The notes under the pieces were generated by a model. It did not search any database and was not told the origin of the DNA. It worked only from the letters and a program-made list of their open reading frames with translations. Made by a program: the position numbers and the translations under genes. This document shows positions 1 to 7,191 of a stretch of DNA of 9,860 nt, piece by piece (position 1 is the stretch's first letter; every line of letters starts with the position of its first letter). Source of the DNA: JAICSD01 sp035637115. Its GTDB lineage: Bacteria; Acidobacteriota; Vicinamibacteria; Vicinamibacterales; 2-12-FULL-66-21. The DNA is taken from positions 1 to 9,860 of the forward strand of contig DASPXV010000205.1 of NCBI GenBank assembly GCA_035637115.1, given 5' to 3'.

Positions 1-432
1 GAAAAAGCTCGCGACGAGACCGACGACGATTCCGGGCAGCGTGATTACGTCGGGCAGGATCTGGTGCTCGAGATCGATCATGAAGAGCACGATCAGAGCG
101 CAGCCCAGGACCAGACGTACAAGAAGCAGCGGCGTCAGCCCGAAGGCATACGAGTGCATGAGGAACACGATCGCCGTGACCAGCTCGACGATCGGGTATT
201 GCATCGAGATCGGCCGCGAGCACGATCGGCAGCGTCCGCGAAGAAGCGCGTAGCTCACGACGGGGATGTTGTCGTACCAGCGCAGCGTGTAGCCGCAGTG
301 GGGGCAGCGCGAGCGCGGGTGCACGACCGAGAGCTTCAGGGGCAGCCGATGGATGCAGACGTTCAGGAAGCTCCCGATACAAAGCCCGGCGAGCACCAGG
401 ACGATCTCCGGGAAGCCTGGAGGGAAGAGCAT
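1..432 (-). CDS. pilD: Prepilin peptidase (A24 family), 5' part only, cut by the window edge
   Basis: This gene encodes the membrane aspartyl protease that cleaves the leader of type IV prepilins and usually N-methylates the new first residue. The visible 144 residues start with a hydrophobic segment and the family motif GSFLNVCIHRLP (about residues 20-31). Next is the cytoplasmic zinc-binding loop with CPHCG (43-47) and CRSC (68-71). PISMQYPIVELVTA follows (74-87), then a membrane stretch leading to FMIDLEHQILPD (117-128), the motif region holding the first catalytic aspartate. The second catalytic aspartate lies beyond the window. The ATG start at 432 overlaps the stop of the TPR gene as TGATG, which suggests translational coupling; I see no strong Shine-Dalgarno. 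Family assignment is secure. PilD versus GspO cannot be separated by sequence alone, but the pilin-rich neighbourhood favours a pilus role. Confidence 0.93.
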   Translation of the reverse strand, partial: MLFPPGFPEIVLVLAGLCIGSFLNVCIHRLPLKLSVVHPRSRCPHCGYTLRWYDNIPVVSYALLRGRCRSCSRPISMQYPIVELVTAIVFLMHSYAFGLTPLLLVRLVLGCALIVLFMIDLEHQILPDVITLPGIVVGLVASFF

Positions 433-1271
433 CAGCGTGGTGCCTGGATCTGTCCGGGAAGCGGAAAGAGCTTCGATTCCCGCGCGACGGTGATGTCGCC
501 CGTTAATGGATCGATCGCGAACGGCGTGCCCGAGGGATCCAGCGGCAGGGGGGGCGTGACACCGCGTTGGCGACGGAAATTGCGCCACGCTTCCATGACT
601 TCCATGGCATCGAGCTGCGCGAGGCGCAACGTTGCGGCGTCGCTCAACCACGGTTCTTCGGATTGCGCGAGCTGCTGCCAGAGCGCGCGTGACGCCTTTC
701 GATTGCCACCTTCAGCCAGCGTTACCGCGGCAAGCGGTCGAAGCCAGCTCGGGGCGCCGGGCATATCCGCGGCGCGCTGAAATGCACTCGCCGCGGCGTT
801 GAAGTCTCGCAGGTGCCAGTAGTAGACGAACCCGAGGTCCTGCATGTACTGCCACTTGGCGGGCTGCGCCGTGAGCCCCTTCTCGAGGAGCGCGACTGCC
901 TCGTCTGGACGTCCAGGTCCACCGGGATACGGCTCGCCGAGAAAGATCGATCCGAATCGGTACGCAATGCTGAAGTACGGATCGAGCGTCGTCGTCAGAT
1001 CGAGCAGTGGATACAGCAGCGCGTACGTACGGACGTGCTGCGGCGGCGACAACCGCTCTTCGCCAAAGTGCTGCAACGCCCGGATCCAGTAGACGTCTGC
1101 CACAATCGCGTCATATCCCAGCACCGCGCGCTTCACGACGGCTGGCGACCGGACGTAGAGCAGCTCGGGGCGATCGACGGAGGGCGGCGTCCAGCGGTCC
1201 TGCGCCGCGTGCAGCATGACCGCGCCACCGAGGCACATCGCCGCGGCGACGCCCGCGGTCACGCGCGTCAC
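432..1271 (-). CDS. Small TPR-type protein with N-terminal signal or anchor, beside an ABC exporter
   Basis: The 279-residue product begins with a hydrophobic segment (about residues 4-22, reading to MLHAAQD), so it is probably exported or membrane-anchored. The body is helical: LGYDAIVADVYWIRALQHFG (51-70), then LLYPLLDLTTTLDPYFSIAYRF (about 85-106), then paired helices of tetratricopeptide type (about 122-200, including RPDEAVALLEKGL and FNAAASAFQRAADMPGAP). The C-terminus has DPSGTPFAIDPLTGD (245-259), resembling short proline and glycine-rich tails seen on other envelope proteins. The GTG start at 1271 is chosen because it overlaps the permease stop as GTGA and has GGAGAG seven bases upstream; the frame stays open further upstream, but that part lies inside the permease gene. 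The exact function is unknown. From its position between the ABC permease and pilD, a scaffold role for the transporter or pilus is likely, as proposed for PilG in Myxococcus; this is inference. Confidence 0.85.
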   Translation of the reverse strand: MTRVTAGVAAAMCLGGAVMLHAAQDRWTPPSVDRPELLYVRSPAVVKRAVLGYDAIVADVYWIRALQHFGEERLSPPQHVRTYALLYPLLDLTTTLDPYFSIAYRFGSIFLGEPYPGGPGRPDEAVALLEKGLTAQPAKWQYMQDLGFVYYWHLRDFNAAASAFQRAADMPGAPSWLRPLAAVTLAEGGNRKASRALWQQLAQSEEPWLSDAATLRLAQLDAMEVMEAWRNFRRQRGVTPPLPLDPSGTPFAIDPLTGDITVARESKLFPLPGQIQAPR

Positions 1272-2074
1272 TTGAAGTCTCTCCGCGAAAAGATGACGAC
1301 GGCCCCGCACAGCAGCGCCGCGACATAGAGAGCGGCGTACGCGGCCGTGGCGGCCATGTAGGTGCCCGAAACGGGAACGCCGTGGACGACGGCGAGCTTG
1401 ACGTCGAACTTCGCGAAATCCGGCAGCACGTAATAACAGGCTTTCGCCACCGCAATCGCCGCAGGGGAATCCACGATGCGATCGAAATGCTTCAGATCGG
1501 CGTTGAACTGCCCGACGACGTATATGCCAAGGGTGAAGATTGCCGAGAGGATGGGACTCGAGTAGGTCGAGAAGAACAGCGCAACGGCGGTGACGACCGC
1601 AAGATTCAGATAAATGAGTGCGATCGCCTTGAGCAGCGCGGGATCGAGCGCCGGCGTGTCCCACGCACGCTGGAGCTGGGACGGGACGCCTCGCGCGAGG
1701 AAGAACAGCACCGCATATAGCGCGATCGCCATCACAATCACGTTCGCGAGCAGCGTCAGCAGGAGCCCGCAGTATTTACCGACGATGAACTCGGTGCGAC
1801 GCACGGGCTTTGCGAGCAGCGGATAGACGCTGCGGCGATCGACCTCCTTCGACACGAGGCTGATGCCGACGAAGATGGCGATGAAAAGACCGAACAGCGA
1901 CGTGGCCGCGAGTCCGAGGTCCTTGATGATCTTGACGTCCTGCCCCGCCGTGAGCTGTCCGATCAGGACGGAGGCGCCGACGAGGAGCACGGCGAACAGC
2001 ACGAGGTTGTAAAACACCTTATCGCGTACCGACTCGCGGAAAACGGCGACGGCGACACAGCGTGCGGCGTTCAC
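1268..2074 (-). CDS. ABC-2 type transporter permease (PilI-like by context)
   Basis: This 268-residue integral membrane protein has about six predicted helices (roughly 21-41, 54-74, 100-127, 148-168, 174-190, 238-262). The cytoplasmic loop VSKEVDRRSVYPLLAKPVRR (74-93), followed by FIVGK, is the coupling region typical of ABC-2 and NosY/GldF-like permeases. The short N-terminal amphipathic helix (residues 1-20) also fits. It pairs with the ATPase encoded directly upstream: its GTG start at 2074 overlaps that gene's stop as GTGA, with GGAG seven bases before it. The gene order ATPase, permease, accessory protein, prepilin peptidase recalls Myxococcus xanthus pilG-pilH-pilI-pilD, where the ABC genes are needed for pilus production. 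The transported substrate cannot be told from sequence. Family confidence is high; the PilI equivalence is inference from context. Confidence 0.9.
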   Translation of the reverse strand: MNAARCVAVAVFRESVRDKVFYNLVLFAVLLVGASVLIGQLTAGQDVKIIKDLGLAATSLFGLFIAIFVGISLVSKEVDRRSVYPLLAKPVRRTEFIVGKYCGLLLTLLANVIVMAIALYAVLFFLARGVPSQLQRAWDTPALDPALLKAIALIYLNLAVVTAVALFFSTYSSPILSAIFTLGIYVVGQFNADLKHFDRIVDSPAAIAVAKACYYVLPDFAKFDVKLAVVHGVPVSGTYMAATAAYAALYVAALLCGAVVIFSRRDFK

Positions 2075-3018
2075 GGCCTGGCTCCATTGCCGACTTCCGC
2101 GACGCGGCGGACGAACAGCTCTTCGAGCGTCTCGCGCAGCGGGTTCAGCGACACCAGCGTCGCGCCTGCGGCGGTCAGCTCGCGCAGCATTTCCTCGGGC
2201 TTGCCGTCGGGCGGAAGATCGATCACGTAACGATCGCCTGCGATGGATTGCACGCGACGCGCCCGCGCGCGGATGCGATCCAGTGCGGCCGCGGGAACGC
2301 CGGACATCACCAGCTCCCAGCCGAGCACCGCGAAATGCTGCAGGTCGGCGAGGCGTCCGGCGGCGGCGAGCTGCCCTTTGGCGATGATCGCGACCTGGCT
2401 GCAGAGCGCCTCGGCATCCGACAGGATGTGGGAGCTGAAGAAGATCGTGCGGCCTTGATCGCGCAATTCGAGCATGAGCGCGCGCACGTCACGCCGGCCG
2501 AGCGGATCCAGTCCCGACATGGGTTCGTCGAGGAACAGGACCTCGGGATCGTTCAGCAGCGCCTGCGCGATGCCGACGCGCTGCAGCATGCCTTTGGAGA
2601 ACTTTCTCAGCGCAAGACGCCGTTCCGGACCGATACCGACTCGCTCGAGCGTGGCGGAAATGCGCGCGCGGCGATGCGCGGCGGACATGCCGAAGAGGCG
2701 CCCATAGTAGTCGAGCAGTTCTTCGGCGGTCAGGTGGTCGTAAAAGTACGGATTCTCGGGGAGGTAGCCGATTCGGCGGCGGACGCCGACGTCACCAACC
2801 GGCCGTCCCAGAATCTCGGCGTCGCCGCTCGTCGGGAAGACGAGCTGCATCAGCAGTTTCAGCGTTGTCGTCTTGCCGGCACCGTTGGGGCCGAGAAAAC
2901 CGAAGACGTCCCCCGGCGCCACGTCGATCGAGAGGTTGTCCAGCGCGCGGTAGGGGCGCGGGCGCCAGAAACCGACGTGGTAGTCCTTGCTGAGCGCGCG
3001 GGTGCGGATGGCGCTCAC
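2071..3018 (-). CDS. ABC transporter ATP-binding protein (PilH-like by context)
   Basis: The 315-residue ATPase of an ABC-2 exporter has every nucleotide-binding motif: Walker A GPNGAGKTT (43-51), a Q-loop region at LPENPYFYDHL (86-96), signature FSKGMLQR (140-147, a variant of LSGGQ common in this subfamily), Walker B VLFLDEP (160-166) followed by MSGLDP (D-loop), and the switch histidine in FFSSHIL (H197). A C-terminal domain (about 225-315) follows, as in many drug, Nos and Gld-type ATPases. The start is GTG at 3018, which forms a GTGA overlap with the stop of the VKOR-DsbA gene. The frame is open for about another 107 codons upstream, but those lie inside that neighbour and show no ABC homology. 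The Shine-Dalgarno is weak, so translation probably depends on coupling. It works with the permease encoded next. Confidence 0.95.
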   Translation of the reverse strand: MSAIRTRALSKDYHVGFWRPRPYRALDNLSIDVAPGDVFGFLGPNGAGKTTTLKLLMQLVFPTSGDAEILGRPVGDVGVRRRIGYLPENPYFYDHLTAEELLDYYGRLFGMSAAHRRARISATLERVGIGPERRLALRKFSKGMLQRVGIAQALLNDPEVLFLDEPMSGLDPLGRRDVRALMLELRDQGRTIFFSSHILSDAEALCSQVAIIAKGQLAAAGRLADLQHFAVLGWELVMSGVPAAALDRIRARARRVQSIAGDRYVIDLPPDGKPEEMLRELTAAGATLVSLNPLRETLEELFVRRVAEVGNGARP

Positions 3019-4208
3019 TTCGGGGCGCGCTTCAACTCCAGCTCGATGAGCGCGTCGAAGTACTGGGGCGCCATGCCCCCTCCCGGAATCCGCTTCCCGT
3101 TCACGAAGAACGACGGCGTGGAATCGACGCCGAGCGCGGAACCGATCGCGGCATCCGTCTTCACTTCCTGGATCGTCTTCGAGTACTGCGCGTCGAAGTC
3201 CTTGATGCCGCCGACGTCGGCCGCCGCGCGGCGAACGGTCGCCGGGCTCAGCTCCTCCTGGTGCGTGAAGAACCAGTCCTTCAGTTTGTCCGCCGTGCCC
3301 TTCGGTTTGGCCATGATGTACGCGGATGACGCCTCGCACGATGCCGCGAAGTGCACGCTCGGGACGCTCGCGTTGCAGTTGTTATTGAGCGGCCAGGTCT
3401 TGAAGACGAACTTCACGTCCTTCGGATTGGATGCCAGGTACTTGTCGAGGATCGCCTTGTAGCCGAAGTACATCTGCTTGCAGTGGGGGCACTGGAAATC
3501 GGCGAACTCGACGATCATCACCTTCGCGCCGTCGTTCGAAAACGGAAAGTTCGCCTTGACCGGCTGAAGCTCCCACCACTTTTCCAGCTCGCTGCGCTGA
3601 TCCTGGTTGATCGGAGGGGCGAGGGGGACGACGGGCCGTTCCGCTTCGTGCGGGAACACGGACACGCTCCAGCCGGCGCTGGCCAGGAACACCAGCGTGA
3701 TGACCAGCGCGAGCGGTGTCGCGACGAGCACCCGCATGTCGGTCAGGATGCGCTTCGGTAATGACGACATGGGCACGGAACTGGCTCCTCCCGAAACAAT
3801 GAACACGCCGATCACCGCGACGTAGGTCGCGACGCACAGGGGACAGACTTCCTTGAGAATGAAGAAGGATGCGTAGGCGAGGTACAGCACGAATGCGAGT
3901 GCGAGCGTGGAACCCGCGAACAGATACGCCGGCGCGCTGTCCTTGATGCGGCTCTTGCCGGCCGAACCCCAGAGCATCAGCAGCACCCAGGCGAAGAAGA
4001 TGACGCCGCCGACCGCGACGGGTACGCCCGCGATGGAACCGTAGCGACTCAGATACGCCGCCTTGCACGACACCGTGGCGTTGATGTCGCAGAAACTCGA
4101 GTAGTCCGGATTCCGAATCAGGTTGTAATGAACGTAGGTCGCCGCGCTCGAGGCGCCGAGGCCGAGCACGCCAAACAGAGTCAACAACTTGCGCGCCAGA
4201 GGTGACAT
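3015..4208 (-). CDS. VKOR-DsbA fusion: self-contained periplasmic disulfide-forming enzyme
   Basis: The 397-residue protein joins a vitamin K epoxide reductase-like membrane domain (about 1-185) to a DsbA-type thioredoxin domain (about 215-397). The VKOR part has the loop cysteines C40 and C48 (FCDINATVSC) and the quinone-linked active site CPLC (122-125) among several hydrophobic helices. The thioredoxin part has CPHC (240-243), the cis-proline at STPSF (P365), and another cysteine pair at C278 and C291. Known family chemistry is dithiol oxidation of exported proteins, with electrons passed to membrane quinones. Likely clients here are the pilins, which carry cysteines in their C-terminal regions. 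I chose ATG at 4208, 13 bases after the preceding stop. A TTG three codons upstream (4217) has GGGGAAG about seven bases before it and is a credible alternative start. Both redox centres are intact. Confidence 0.95.
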   Translation of the reverse strand: MSPLARKLLTLFGVLGLGASSAATYVHYNLIRNPDYSSFCDINATVSCKAAYLSRYGSIAGVPVAVGGVIFFAWVLLMLWGSAGKSRIKDSAPAYLFAGSTLALAFVLYLAYASFFILKEVCPLCVATYVAVIGVFIVSGGASSVPMSSLPKRILTDMRVLVATPLALVITLVFLASAGWSVSVFPHEAERPVVPLAPPINQDQRSELEKWWELQPVKANFPFSNDGAKVMIVEFADFQCPHCKQMYFGYKAILDKYLASNPKDVKFVFKTWPLNNNCNASVPSVHFAASCEASSAYIMAKPKGTADKLKDWFFTHQEELSPATVRRAAADVGGIKDFDAQYSKTIQEVKTDAAIGSALGVDSTPSFFVNGKRIPGGGMAPQYFDALIELELKRAPK

Positions 4209-4221
4209 GGGACGCAATATT

Positions 4222-4779
4222 CTACTTCACTTCCCCGCCGTGATTGGCCGCGCCTGACTCCCCGAGATTGCCCGTGTAGGTCTGCTGCTCGTCGACGTAC
4301 AAGACCCGATCCGCGTTCACGCCATAGAAGAAATTTCCGCTCACACCGGGCTTCACCGGATCCGCCGTCGCCGCGTATCCCTCGGCCACCGCGGCGCCGT
4401 TGCACGCGGGCGGCGCCTGGTCCAGCGGCTTGGCGGCCATCTGGAACATGTAGCCCGACTTCTCGAACGCCTCTGCCGACGTGAGGTCGGGACTCAGAAA
4501 CGCATGTCCAGTGACCGGCACCACCTGCCCCAGCCCCGGCAGCGTCGTCGCATACTTCCCGTTGGCGCACGTCGAGGCGAACTGCCACTGCGCCGTCGCG
4601 ATCGCGCGCAAGGATCCAACCGCCGACGCATCATTCCCGCGCGCCTGCATGCCGCGATACTCAGTGAACGCAATGGCGAGCAGGATGCCGATGATCGCGA
4701 GCACAATCATCAGCTCAATCAGCGTGAACCCCGCCGACCCGTTTGAACCCCTTGAACCCTTTGAACCCTTTGAACTCAC
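4222..4779 (-). other. Prepilin module of the fusion, with possible internal GTG start
   Basis: This 185-residue segment looks like a whole class III prepilin. It has a 17-residue leader rich in Ser, Gly, Lys and Arg (SSKGSKGSRGSNGSAG), a cleavage site G|FTLIE with the +5 glutamate that pilin assembly and methylation need, the hydrophobic helix LMIVLAIIGILLAIAF, and a globular domain. Two cysteines (STCANG and PPACNG) could close a C-terminal disulfide loop. GTG at 4779 begins exactly where a normal leader would, and reads GTGA, the motif found at three other gene junctions here, but I see no Shine-Dalgarno before it. If that GTG is used, the pilin is made alone. If not, prepilin peptidase would have to release it from the YfhO part. 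Pilin identity is near certain; independent initiation is a guess. Confidence 0.6.
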
Positions 4780-7191
4780 GACGATCAGCATCAATCCCGT
4801 CACCATCGAAATCATTAGACCGATGATGAACTCGCGCGGTCTGTAGGAGAACCTGATTATGTGCCGTCCGGGCGGCAGCGCCACGGCGCGGTAGAGCGCG
4901 TTGGCGCGGACCATGTCTCCAGGCACGCCGTCAACAGTGGCGTGCCACGATGGGTCGTAGGTGTCACGGAGAACCAGCACGCCCGCCGTTCGAAGCGTGG
5001 CGACAACCGTGACCGAATTCGCGCGGTCTTCGACGATCTGCACCGAGTCCGGACCGGGCGTTCCCGACGTACCTGACACGAGCGGCATTCGCTCGACACG
5101 CGCCGCGTCATCGCGGAGCGACAGATCGAAGAGCGCCTCGCGTTGCCACGAGAGGTCCGTCGCGTTCGACGCGACCGCCACGTTCGATGCGAGGTACGCG
5201 CGCGTTGCCCCGGCATTGCATTCGAAGACGCGCATGTTCCAGTCCCCCACGTCGGCCACGAGGCGGAACTGCCGCTGCTCCGTTTCCGGGTACACGCAGC
5301 GGCGCACGGCGCTTCGACGAAGGAACGCGGCGCGTTCCTCGGCGCTCGCCTGCTCGAAGCGGCGAACGGTCCCTTCGTACTCGGCGGGCCAGAGGTAGGG
5401 AAGGTCATAAGAAAGCGCCTCCCGCACGCGCCACCCGGACGGCGCCATGGGCAGAAGCGCGTTCAGTTCCATGCGCCCTTCGATGGCCGTCGCCTCTGCA
5501 GGGATCTGCCAGGTGGGAACACCGTCGCGATCCCCCCCATTCATGTAGCCGCGCATACGACCGCCGATATAGACCCGCTGGGAGCCTGCCGACGTGCGAT
5601 ACCAGGATGGGGGGGCGAGCTTCGCGGCGTCCATCATGATGTTGAGGGGCGCATTGGTAATCGCCAGGTCCGCGCAGACTGCCACGAACAGCACGGCGGC
5701 GACACGCCGCTGGCGCGCGGCCCCCGCGAGCAGTACGCAACCGCCCAGCAGAAGTCCGAAGAACCGCGCTGCAAGTGGCGGCGCGGATCGTGCGAGAAAC
5801 GCGGCGCCGGCGGCGGGATCTTTCAAATGGCTGCTCACGGCGAGCCAGTGCGTGCGCCGCGTGACCAGCTCCGGCATCCGCAGTGTCGCGAGCGACAGAA
5901 GCAGTCCCAGGAGTGCAAGACCCCCTACCACAGGAAGCCACGAACCGACCGAGTGGCTTCCGCCTTTAGGCGGAAGGCCATTTCCTTTTGGCGGAAGGTC
6001 CTTTCCTTTTGGCGGAAGAATCGTGGACCACCCATGCGCGGCGAGCACCGCGCACGCGAATACCGCGAAGATGATGTACTTCACGGGGAAACGGAAGTAC
6101 ATCAGCGGCGGCACGAGTTTTCGAACCAGCGGATAGAGCGGCGTGTAGCCGCCGAGCGCGGCGATTACAGCGACAACAGCGACCACAACCCAGAACAAGC
6201 GCTTTGTCTTCTCGCGCCATGACAGCGCACCCGCAACGGCGAGCAGCAGCACCAGCGGGCCCACATAGATTGAGTAGAAAAATGGATCGCGCCCGAAGTT
6301 GAGCGCGCCCATCCAGGGCAGATCGGCGAGGAATGCGTCGTAGTAGTTGCCGAACAGGTTCGGCGCGATCGTCTCCCACAGGCTGGCTGGATGCAGTGAC
6401 CAGAAATCCGGTGTCGCCAGCGCCGCGCGGTGCGCGCGGATGCCCGCAAGGAACGTCGGCACGAGTTGCGCCGACGCGAGCAGCGCGCCGGCGGCGAGGC
6501 CCGATAGCAGAAGAGTCCTCCGCCTGAAGGCGGAAGCTACAACGTTCGACTGAGTAGCTACAACGTTCGACTGAGTAGCTGCAAAGTTAGACTGAGTAGC
6601 TTCCGCCTTCAGGCGGAAGATCAAGAAAGCTGCCAGCAACCCCGTTGCCGTCCAGGTCACCGGCTCGCCGCACAGCGCCTGCAGCGCGAACATGAGAGCG
6701 ACGAGCCCGGGACCCATCTCGCAGGCAAAAAGTACCCATGGCATCAGCGCCACGGACCACGCGAGATTGGGCAAATTGAGCATTGAGACGACGGGGCCGG
6801 ACAGCGCAAAGATGCACGCACCCAACGCCGCCGCGGGGAGATCGAGCTGACGCCGCAGGAACGCAAACGTGCCGAGCGCGGCAATCGGCAGCGGCAGCGC
6901 GACCCACAGGTTGAACGAGACGACGTCTGACGGCAGGAGCCGCACCGCAAGCGTGAGCGGCATCACGAGCTGGTTCAACGCATCGGCAATCGCTGACTGC
7001 CCGCTTGCGACGTATGGATCCCACCACGGCATCTGGCCGCTGAAGATCGTGTCCCGCAGCCAGAGATGCCGCGACCAGAAAAAGAACGAGAGGTCGCGGA
7101 CGAAAAAAATCCGGTGAGTCGTGAAAATCCCGAGAACGGGCAGGAGGGCGACGAAGGCGACGAAAAGGGACCAGGACCTCGCCCTAGTCAC
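4222..7191 (-). CDS. YfhO-family GT-C-type membrane protein fused in frame to a type IV prepilin
   Basis: The 989-residue frame has two modules. Residues 1 to about 804 form a YfhO-like polytopic protein: FFVRDL near the N-terminus (D33 in the first loop, where GT-C enzymes keep an acidic residue), MPWWDPYVASGQ (54-65), a membrane region with PPLMYFRFPVKY (about 361-372), then a soluble part with YIGGRMRGYMNG, SYDLPYLW and DTYDPSWHATVDG, and a last helix FIIGLMISMVTGLML. A Ser/Gly/Lys/Arg linker follows, then GFTLIELMIVLAIIG and a complete pilin. There is no stop between them. The GTG start at 7191 has a perfect GGAGG seven bases upstream; a GTG at 7209 is less likely. The gene overlaps the upstream YfhO stop by eight bases. 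Two in-frame repeat inserts (about residues 192-225 and 392-412) are absent from the paralog. Glycosyl transfer is suggested by family only. Whether one polypeptide or two are made is open. Confidence 0.88.
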   Translation of the reverse strand: MTRARSWSLFVAFVALLPVLGIFTTHRIFFVRDLSFFFWSRHLWLRDTIFSGQMPWWDPYVASGQSAIADALNQLVMPLTLAVRLLPSDVVSFNLWVALPLPIAALGTFAFLRRQLDLPAAALGACIFALSGPVVSMLNLPNLAWSVALMPWVLFACEMGPGLVALMFALQALCGEPVTWTATGLLAAFLIFRLKAEATQSNFAATQSNVVATQSNVVASAFRRRTLLLSGLAAGALLASAQLVPTFLAGIRAHRAALATPDFWSLHPASLWETIAPNLFGNYYDAFLADLPWMGALNFGRDPFFYSIYVGPLVLLLAVAGALSWREKTKRLFWVVVAVVAVIAALGGYTPLYPLVRKLVPPLMYFRFPVKYIIFAVFACAVLAAHGWSTILPPKGKDLPPKGNGLPPKGGSHSVGSWLPVVGGLALLGLLLSLATLRMPELVTRRTHWLAVSSHLKDPAAGAAFLARSAPPLAARFFGLLLGGCVLLAGAARQRRVAAVLFVAVCADLAITNAPLNIMMDAAKLAPPSWYRTSAGSQRVYIGGRMRGYMNGGDRDGVPTWQIPAEATAIEGRMELNALLPMAPSGWRVREALSYDLPYLWPAEYEGTVRRFEQASAEERAAFLRRSAVRRCVYPETEQRQFRLVADVGDWNMRVFECNAGATRAYLASNVAVASNATDLSWQREALFDLSLRDDAARVERMPLVSGTSGTPGPDSVQIVEDRANSVTVVATLRTAGVLVLRDTYDPSWHATVDGVPGDMVRANALYRAVALPPGRHIIRFSYRPREFIIGLMISMVTGLMLIVVSSKGSKGSRGSNGSAGFTLIELMIVLAIIGILLAIAFTEYRGMQARGNDASAVGSLRAIATAQWQFASTCANGKYATTLPGLGQVVPVTGHAFLSPDLTSAEAFEKSGYMFQMAAKPLDQAPPACNGAAVAEGYAATADPVKPGVSGNFFYGVNADRVLYVDEQQTYTGNLGESGAANHGGEVK
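4741..4776 (-). repeat. Four 9-base tandem repeats (sense GGTTCAAAG) coding the pilin leader
   Basis: Four adjacent 9-base units, read on the plus strand as gtttgaacc, ccttgaacc, ctttgaacc and ctttgaact, encode the SKG/SRG/SNG triplets between the last YfhO helix and FTLIE. Because the unit is three codons, gain or loss of copies would change leader or linker length without shifting frame. The positive charges it supplies help keep this segment in the cytoplasm. Confidence 0.9.
5957..6018 (-). repeat. In-frame palindromic repeat element coding LPPKG repeats
   Basis: A 9-base-arm palindrome, CTTCCGCCT-TT-AGGCGGAAG (5957-5976), is followed on the plus strand by two copies of a 21-base unit (5969-5989 and 5990-6010, beginning ggcggaagg and ending ttcctttt) and a partial third copy (6011-6018). 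On the coding strand this gives LPPKGKD, LPPKGNG and LPPKGGS in tandem, inserted between two membrane segments of the YfhO domain. The neighbouring paralog has no matching residues. I recall LPPKGGSHS as a recurrent string in Vicinamibacteria-type proteins, which suggests a dispersed repeat family. Confidence 0.85.
6519..6617 (-). repeat. In-frame inverted-repeat element with 21-base tandem core (FRLKAEAT type)
   Basis: Two perfect 22-base inverted repeats (6519-6540 and 6596-6617) flank a core of 21-base units (6535-6555, 6556-6576 and the diverged 6577-6597). Each terminal repeat is itself palindromic around CCGCCT..AGGCGG; the right one has 9-base arms at 6600-6619. The element is translated as FRLKAEAT, then three TQSN-type heptads, then VASAFRRR, all in frame within the YfhO domain. 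In the paralog the same place has only a short cytoplasmic-looking loop (FQEGRWRDRR). Confidence 0.9.

Noticed and set aside
3019..3339. Longer start for the ABC ATPase
   Set aside because: The added residues overlap the thioredoxin domain gene in another frame and have no ABC character; GTG at 3018 gives a standard N-terminus.
2062..3462. Long plus-strand open frame (466 codons) across the ABC ATPase and VKOR-DsbA genes
   Set aside because: Its product is rich in Arg, Gly, Ala and Glu with no recognisable domain, and it lies opposite two well-supported genes. It is a by-product of GC-rich codon use.
4481..4846. Plus-strand repeat protein with FEPFEP motif
   Set aside because: It is the reverse reading of the 9-base repeats that encode the pilin leader, flanked by antisense of the pilin helix.
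5143..6222. Plus-strand open frame (359 codons) opposite the YfhO-pilin gene
   Set aside because: It has low-complexity basic composition with no motifs, and crosses the repeat elements of the real gene on the other strand.
6519..6617. Short CRISPR-like array
   Set aside because: The 21-base units are directly adjacent with no unique spacers, are read in frame as protein, and no cas gene is nearby.
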